Origin: SVQP01 sp045652835
GTDB lineage: Bacteria > Bacillota > Clostridia > Oscillospirales > CAG-272
DNA: 9,935 nt
Direction of reading: 5' to 3'
NCBI GenBank assembly: GCA_045652835.1
Contig: JAZOLE010000166.1
Location: 1 to 9,935, forward strand
Both the position numbers and the translations under genes were made by a program. This document shows, in pieces, positions 6,626 through 9,935 of the stretch (position 1 is its first letter; each line of letters opens with the position of its first letter). The notes beneath the pieces were generated by a model, which was given only the letters and a program-made list of their open reading frames with translations, did no database searches and was not told the DNA's origin.

Positions 6626-6659
6626 AAAAAGAACCGAGACCGCGGTCTCGGTTCTTTTT
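6626..6659 (-). terminator. Terminator of the LeuA-like/ligase operon (perfect 34-nt palindrome)
   Basis: Positions 6626-6642 pair base for base with 6643-6659 (17-bp arms, no spacer), bounded by A5 and T5. Read on the minus strand it begins 4 bp past the ligase stop codon and ends in a U-run, as an intrinsic terminator should. By symmetry it also works on the plus strand. A partial copy of its left edge, ATGAAAAGAACCGA, occurs at 6510-6523. Confidence 0.85.
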
Positions 6660-6663
6660 ACGT

Positions 6664-9165
6664 TTATGCGGTGACAATGCTGTCGGCTTTTTGCAAGCCA
6701 AGCTTTTTGACAGCGTCCTCGCGCATTTTGTATTTGAGGATCTTGCCTGCCACGTTCATGGGGAAGGCGTCCACAAAATCAATATATTTGGGCACCTTGT
6801 GGCGCGCCATGTGATCAAGGATATAGCCCTTCATTTCCTTTTCGGTCATGGTTTCACCCTCCTTGAGAATGATGCAAGCCATAATTTCCTCGCCATACTG
6901 CTCGTCGGGCACGCCGATGACCTGTACGTCCTTGACCTTGGGATGGGTATAGATAAATTCCTCGATCTCCTTGGGATAAATGTTCTCGCCGCCGCGGATG
7001 ATCATGTCTTTGAGTCTGCCCGTGATGCGGAAGTTGCCGTCCTCGGTCTTGGCAGCAAGGTCACCCGTGTGCAGCCAGCCATCCTTATCAATGGCGGCAG
7101 CGGTTGCGCGGGGCATCTTGTAATATCCCTTCATAATGTTATAGCCGCGTGCAACAAACTCACCGTTCTCGCCTACAGGCACCTCTTCACCCGTTTCGGG
7201 GTCAACCACCTTACACTCGATCTCGGGCAATGCTCTGCCTACCGTGCCAACGCGCACCTCAAGCGGGTCATCGGTCGAGGACATGGTGCAGCCGGGCGAC
7301 GCCTCGGTCTGACCGTACACGATGGTGATCTCGCTCATATGCATCTTCTCCACCACGTCACGCATGACAGAGATGGGGCAGGGGCTGCCCGCCATAATGC
7401 CGGTACGCACGTGAGAGAAGTCGGTCTTGGCAAAATCGGGGTGCTCGAGGAGTGCAATAAACATGGTGGGAACACCGTGGAAGGCGGTAATGCGCTCCTG
7501 ATGGATGCAAGCCAGGGCAGGACGCGGAGAGAAATAGGGCAGGGGATAAATTGAAACGCCGTGTGTCATGGATGCGGTCATGGCAAGCACCATGCCAAAG
7601 CAATGGAACATGGGCACCTGAATCATCATGCGGTCAGCAGTAGAGAGATCCATGCGGTCACCGATGCATTTGCCGTTATTGACGATGTTGTAATGCGTCA
7701 GCATAACGCCCTTGGGGAATCCCGTGGTGCCCGAGGTGTACTGCATGTTGCAAACGTCATGCGGAGAAACGCCTGCTGCCACGCGTACAAGCTCCTCGCG
7801 CGGTGTTGCACCCGAGTAGGTCATTGCCTGCTCCCAGGTCAGTGCGCCCTGCTCCTCAAAGCCGCAGGTGATCACGCGACGCAAGAAGGGCAGACGCTTG
7901 CAATGCAAGGGCTCTCCTGCGGGGGTCTCTGCCATTTCGGGGCAAAGCTCACGAATGATCGCGCGATAGTTGGAGTCACGGTAGCCGTCCACCATGATCA
8001 GGGTGTGCGTATCCGATTGACGCAGCAGGTATTCCGCCTCGTGGATCTTGTAAGCCGTGTTCATGGAAACCAGAACCGCACCGATCTTGGTCACCGCCCA
8101 GAAGGCGATGTACCACTCGGGCACGTTGGTTGCCCAAACAGCCACGTGGCTGCCCGGACGCACGCCAAGCGTCAGCAGGGCACGCGCGCACTTGTCCACG
8201 TCGCGACGGAACTGCGCGTAGGTTCTTGTGTAGTTGAGCGTGGTGTATTTGAAGGCATACTGGTCGGGGAACAGCTCGACCATGCGGTCAAGCACCTGCG
8301 AGAAGGTCATGTCGATCAAAGTGTCCTTTTTCCAGACGTACTTGCCGGTGTGCGCGTTGTTGTCGTACAGGTGATCCTGTGCGCGCGCGGTATTGGCGAA
8401 GCGCTCCATGTAGGTTGCAAATTGGGTGAGAATGATCTCGGGATCGCAAATGTCCTCGATCCACGCGGGATCCCACTCCAGCGAGATGAAGCCGTCGTAG
8501 TTGACCGATGCCAGCGCACCGATCAGCTCGGTCATGGGCAGGTCTCCCTCTCCCATAAAGCAGTATTCGTCGTTCTTGGAGTCGCGCACGTGAACGTGCT
8601 TGACGTAGGCACCGAGGTTGGTGATGGTAGTCTCGGGAGACTCCTTTGCCTCGATACAGGTATTGTACATATCCCAGAGTGCGCCCAGGCTGTCGCTTGC
8701 AAAGCGGTTGAGGATCTCGCGCAGACTGTCGGTATGCGCGAAGCAGCCGGCGGTCTCAAGCAGTAGGGTTACGCCGTGCTGCTGCGCAAAGGGCAGCAGG
8801 GGAGCGATGTTGTTGCAAACGGTATCAAAGCAATCCTTGCCATCGGTACGCGTGTGTACGCGCACGAAGGGGACGCGGAAGGCGGATGCCAGCGCAATAT
8901 AGGAGCGCAGCGTTTGCACGCAGGCGTCACCGTCGGGATCGGAAAGATCTGCGGAGGTATCAAAGCAGGCAACCGAGACGTGGTTGTCGATCAGCGTGTG
9001 CAGCGTGCTTCTTGTACTTGCCGTGTCAAAGGGCTGACCGGGCGTGCCGAGGGTGTCTGCAACGTCGTAAAGCTCCAAGCCCTGCATGCCCGTGGCATCG
9101 CACAGAGAAAGCAGGTCGGCAAAGGAGCAGGACGACCATTTTCTATTGGAAAAGCACAGCTTCAC
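6664..9165 (-). CDS. Fusion protein: xylose-isomerase-like TIM barrel plus AMP-forming acyl-CoA ligase
   Basis: 833 residues. About 1-260 form a sugar-isomerase/AP-endonuclease-2-type TIM barrel: GLELYD (29-34), VPFVRVH (98-104), LLLETAG with Glu137, GALWDMYNT with Asp165, VKHVHVRD with His191, ISLEWDP with Glu230. These are the usual metal positions. After a linker (about 260-285) comes a full ANL ligase: YTSGTTGFPKG (476-486, P-loop), MFHCFG (519-524), YGQTE (617-621), GWLHTGD (696-702), GRLKDMIIRGGENIYPKEIEE (hinge, 717-737) and catalytic-type Lys808 in AGKILKYKMRE. The ligase half resembles YngI/FadD-type enzymes that make acyl-AMP and then acyl-CoA. Both halves look intact, with no stop or frameshift between them. 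Start is GTG in a GTGA overlap with the LeuA-like gene, served by GAGGAGGGA 7 nt upstream. No signal peptide; cytosolic. The substrates of both halves are unknown. Confidence 0.92.
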   Translation of the reverse strand: MKLCFSNRKWSSCSFADLLSLCDATGMQGLELYDVADTLGTPGQPFDTASTRSTLHTLIDNHVSVACFDTSADLSDPDGDACVQTLRSYIALASAFRVPFVRVHTRTDGKDCFDTVCNNIAPLLPFAQQHGVTLLLETAGCFAHTDSLREILNRFASDSLGALWDMYNTCIEAKESPETTITNLGAYVKHVHVRDSKNDEYCFMGEGDLPMTELIGALASVNYDGFISLEWDPAWIEDICDPEIILTQFATYMERFANTARAQDHLYDNNAHTGKYVWKKDTLIDMTFSQVLDRMVELFPDQYAFKYTTLNYTRTYAQFRRDVDKCARALLTLGVRPGSHVAVWATNVPEWYIAFWAVTKIGAVLVSMNTAYKIHEAEYLLRQSDTHTLIMVDGYRDSNYRAIIRELCPEMAETPAGEPLHCKRLPFLRRVITCGFEEQGALTWEQAMTYSGATPREELVRVAAGVSPHDVCNMQYTSGTTGFPKGVMLTHYNIVNNGKCIGDRMDLSTADRMMIQVPMFHCFGMVLAMTASMTHGVSIYPLPYFSPRPALACIHQERITAFHGVPTMFIALLEHPDFAKTDFSHVRTGIMAGSPCPISVMRDVVEKMHMSEITIVYGQTEASPGCTMSSTDDPLEVRVGTVGRALPEIECKVVDPETGEEVPVGENGEFVARGYNIMKGYYKMPRATAAAIDKDGWLHTGDLAAKTEDGNFRITGRLKDMIIRGGENIYPKEIEEFIYTHPKVKDVQVIGVPDEQYGEEIMACIILKEGETMTEKEMKGYILDHMARHKVPKYIDFVDAFPMNVAGKILKYKMREDAVKKLGLQKADSIVTA

Positions 9166-9935
9166 GCGCGTCCCTCCTCGTAAACGATCTTGTTGAGTGC
9201 GTCAAGGTTGGCGCGAATGGATGCACCGATAATGTCGGTGGAAATACCTTGACCTGCGTGCAGCGTGCCCTGAGAGCGCAGCTTGACAAGCGCAGAGCCT
9301 ACGGCTTCGCGCCCCTCGGTTACAGCGTGGATTTGGAAATCGTCCAGCTCGTAGTGGTGTCCCACGATCTGCTCAAGCGCCTTGAATGCGGCATCGATAG
9401 GACCGTCGCCCAGCGATATGGCTTGCAGCGTTTTACCGCTCTTTTCCACCGTGACGTGCGCAGAGGAGGAGAAGGTATTGCCGCTGTTGATGACGTAGGT
9501 GATCAGCTTATAGGTAGAGGGCACCTGCATGGCAACTGCTGCCACGATGGTATCCAGCTCGCGCGTGCCGATAGGTTTGCTTGCGGCGATACGTCGGCAT
9601 TCCTCGTAAACGCGATTGGCGTCCTCGGAGGAAAGCGTATAGCCCAGCTTTGCAACCTCGGCAAGCACGGCATGCTTGTCGGCTCCTGCGTCAAGCGTGA
9701 TGCCCTCATTCTCATTTTGCAGCACGGCATTGACCTTTTTTCCTGCCTTTTTATCAAACAGAGATGCGGTAGCGGCGGCGCAGGTCTTTGCCTCGGTGTA
9801 GAGCACGCAGGTGTCCACACCCAGCTTTTCGGATCTCTGTGCCAGAATTGCCAGCGTAGCGGCGGTGTTGGGCGCCTCATTGCCTGCGCAGCAAAGATCA
9901 AGCTGTCCGACGCCGGCGGACAGGGATTCCAGCGC
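9162..9935 (-). CDS. LeuA-like (2-isopropylmalate/citramalate synthase family) enzyme, C-terminal 257 residues (5' end outside window)
   Basis: The frame is open to the right edge, so the N-terminal catalytic barrel lies mostly outside. Visible residues 1-35 are the barrel's end (AGVGQLDLCCAGNEAPNTAA, fitting the LeuA segment around GERAGN). About 75-130 are the linker subdomain (KHAVLAEVAKLGYTLSSED). About 155-250 are the LeuA regulatory (dimer) domain: SLGDGPIDAAF, DFQIHAVTEG, SALVKLRSQG, STDIIGAS, ANLDALNKI. Family members condense a 2-oxo acid with acetyl-CoA; in LeuA this domain binds leucine for feedback control. Two motifs differ from the usual form: GERAGN reads GNEAPN, and the GIHxDG segment appears as GITLDAG, lacking the conserved His. 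It may therefore use another substrate, or be a divergent clostridial LeuA. The stop overlaps the start of the TIM barrel-ligase gene. Family call is firm; exact reaction is open. Confidence 0.85.
   Translation of the reverse strand, partial: ALESLSAGVGQLDLCCAGNEAPNTAATLAILAQRSEKLGVDTCVLYTEAKTCAAATASLFDKKAGKKVNAVLQNENEGITLDAGADKHAVLAEVAKLGYTLSSEDANRVYEECRRIAASKPIGTRELDTIVAAVAMQVPSTYKLITYVINSGNTFSSSAHVTVEKSGKTLQAISLGDGPIDAAFKALEQIVGHHYELDDFQIHAVTEGREAVGSALVKLRSQGTLHAGQGISTDIIGASIRANLDALNKIVYEEGRA
9171..9179 (-). promoter_or_regulatory. Ribosome binding site of the fusion gene, inside the end of the LeuA-like gene
   Basis: On the minus strand GAGGAGGGA, with core AGGAGG at 9173-9178, lies 7 nt before the GTG at 9165. 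It is formed by the last codons (Glu-Glu-Gly) of the upstream gene. The spacing supports the GTG start and translational coupling. Confidence 0.85.

Noticed and set aside
6545..6628. Hairpin array considered as a CRISPR array
   Set aside because: The constant element is only about 5-9 bp, the intervening 11-19 bp are self-complementary, and no cas gene is near.
6577..8766. Two long plus-strand frames (6577-7554 and 7561-8766) over the ligase fusion
   Set aside because: They are antisense to a protein with clear ANL motifs, show no domain of their own, and the first starts inside the hairpin array.

Overview
The window (about half G+C, with A/T-rich gaps between genes) looks like the chromosome of a Gram-positive Clostridia-type anaerobe, probably an animal-gut lineage. 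The basis is strong AAAGGAGG-type ribosome sites, TTGACA/17 bp/TATAAT promoters, short hairpin-plus-U terminators, a lipoprotein signal with an LAAC lipobox, and gene families common in Firmicutes. No mobile element, tRNA, rRNA or CRISPR array was seen. The taxon is an inference.

Left part (1-4995): a glycan-use locus. A large lipoprotein gene on the minus strand, cut by the left edge, carries a C-terminal domain resembling GH99/DUF5010-type glycosidases. It diverges from a MarR-family regulator on the plus strand. The regulator is followed by a complete cytoplasmic GH38 alpha-mannosidase. Each of the three has its own exact-consensus promoter. The regulator has a candidate operator between its promoter and its ribosome site, and the mannosidase promoter lies inside the regulator's terminator hairpin. 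The simplest reading is surface attack on an alpha-mannose-containing glycan, uptake of fragments by a transporter not in this window, and removal of terminal mannose inside the cell.

Middle part (4965-6469): a bidirectional terminator and a small palindromic repeat separate the mannosidase from a convergent two-gene minus-strand unit, a CPBP intramembrane protease followed by a permuted-papain-fold (YiiX/NlpC-P60-like) hydrolase. They are transcribed from one clear promoter.

Gap 6470-6663: a striking intergenic element. Four different short hairpins are strung together by identical TGAAA spacers and end in a perfect 34-nt palindrome that serves as terminator for the next minus-strand operon.

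Right part (6664-9935): two overlapping minus-strand genes. The upstream one is the C-terminal half of a LeuA-like (2-isopropylmalate synthase family) enzyme, cut by the right edge. The downstream one is an unusual fusion of a xylose-isomerase-like TIM barrel to a complete AMP-forming acyl-CoA ligase. The GTGA overlap and embedded ribosome site imply translational coupling. The most notable items are this fusion operon, the hairpin array and the promoter-in-terminator.
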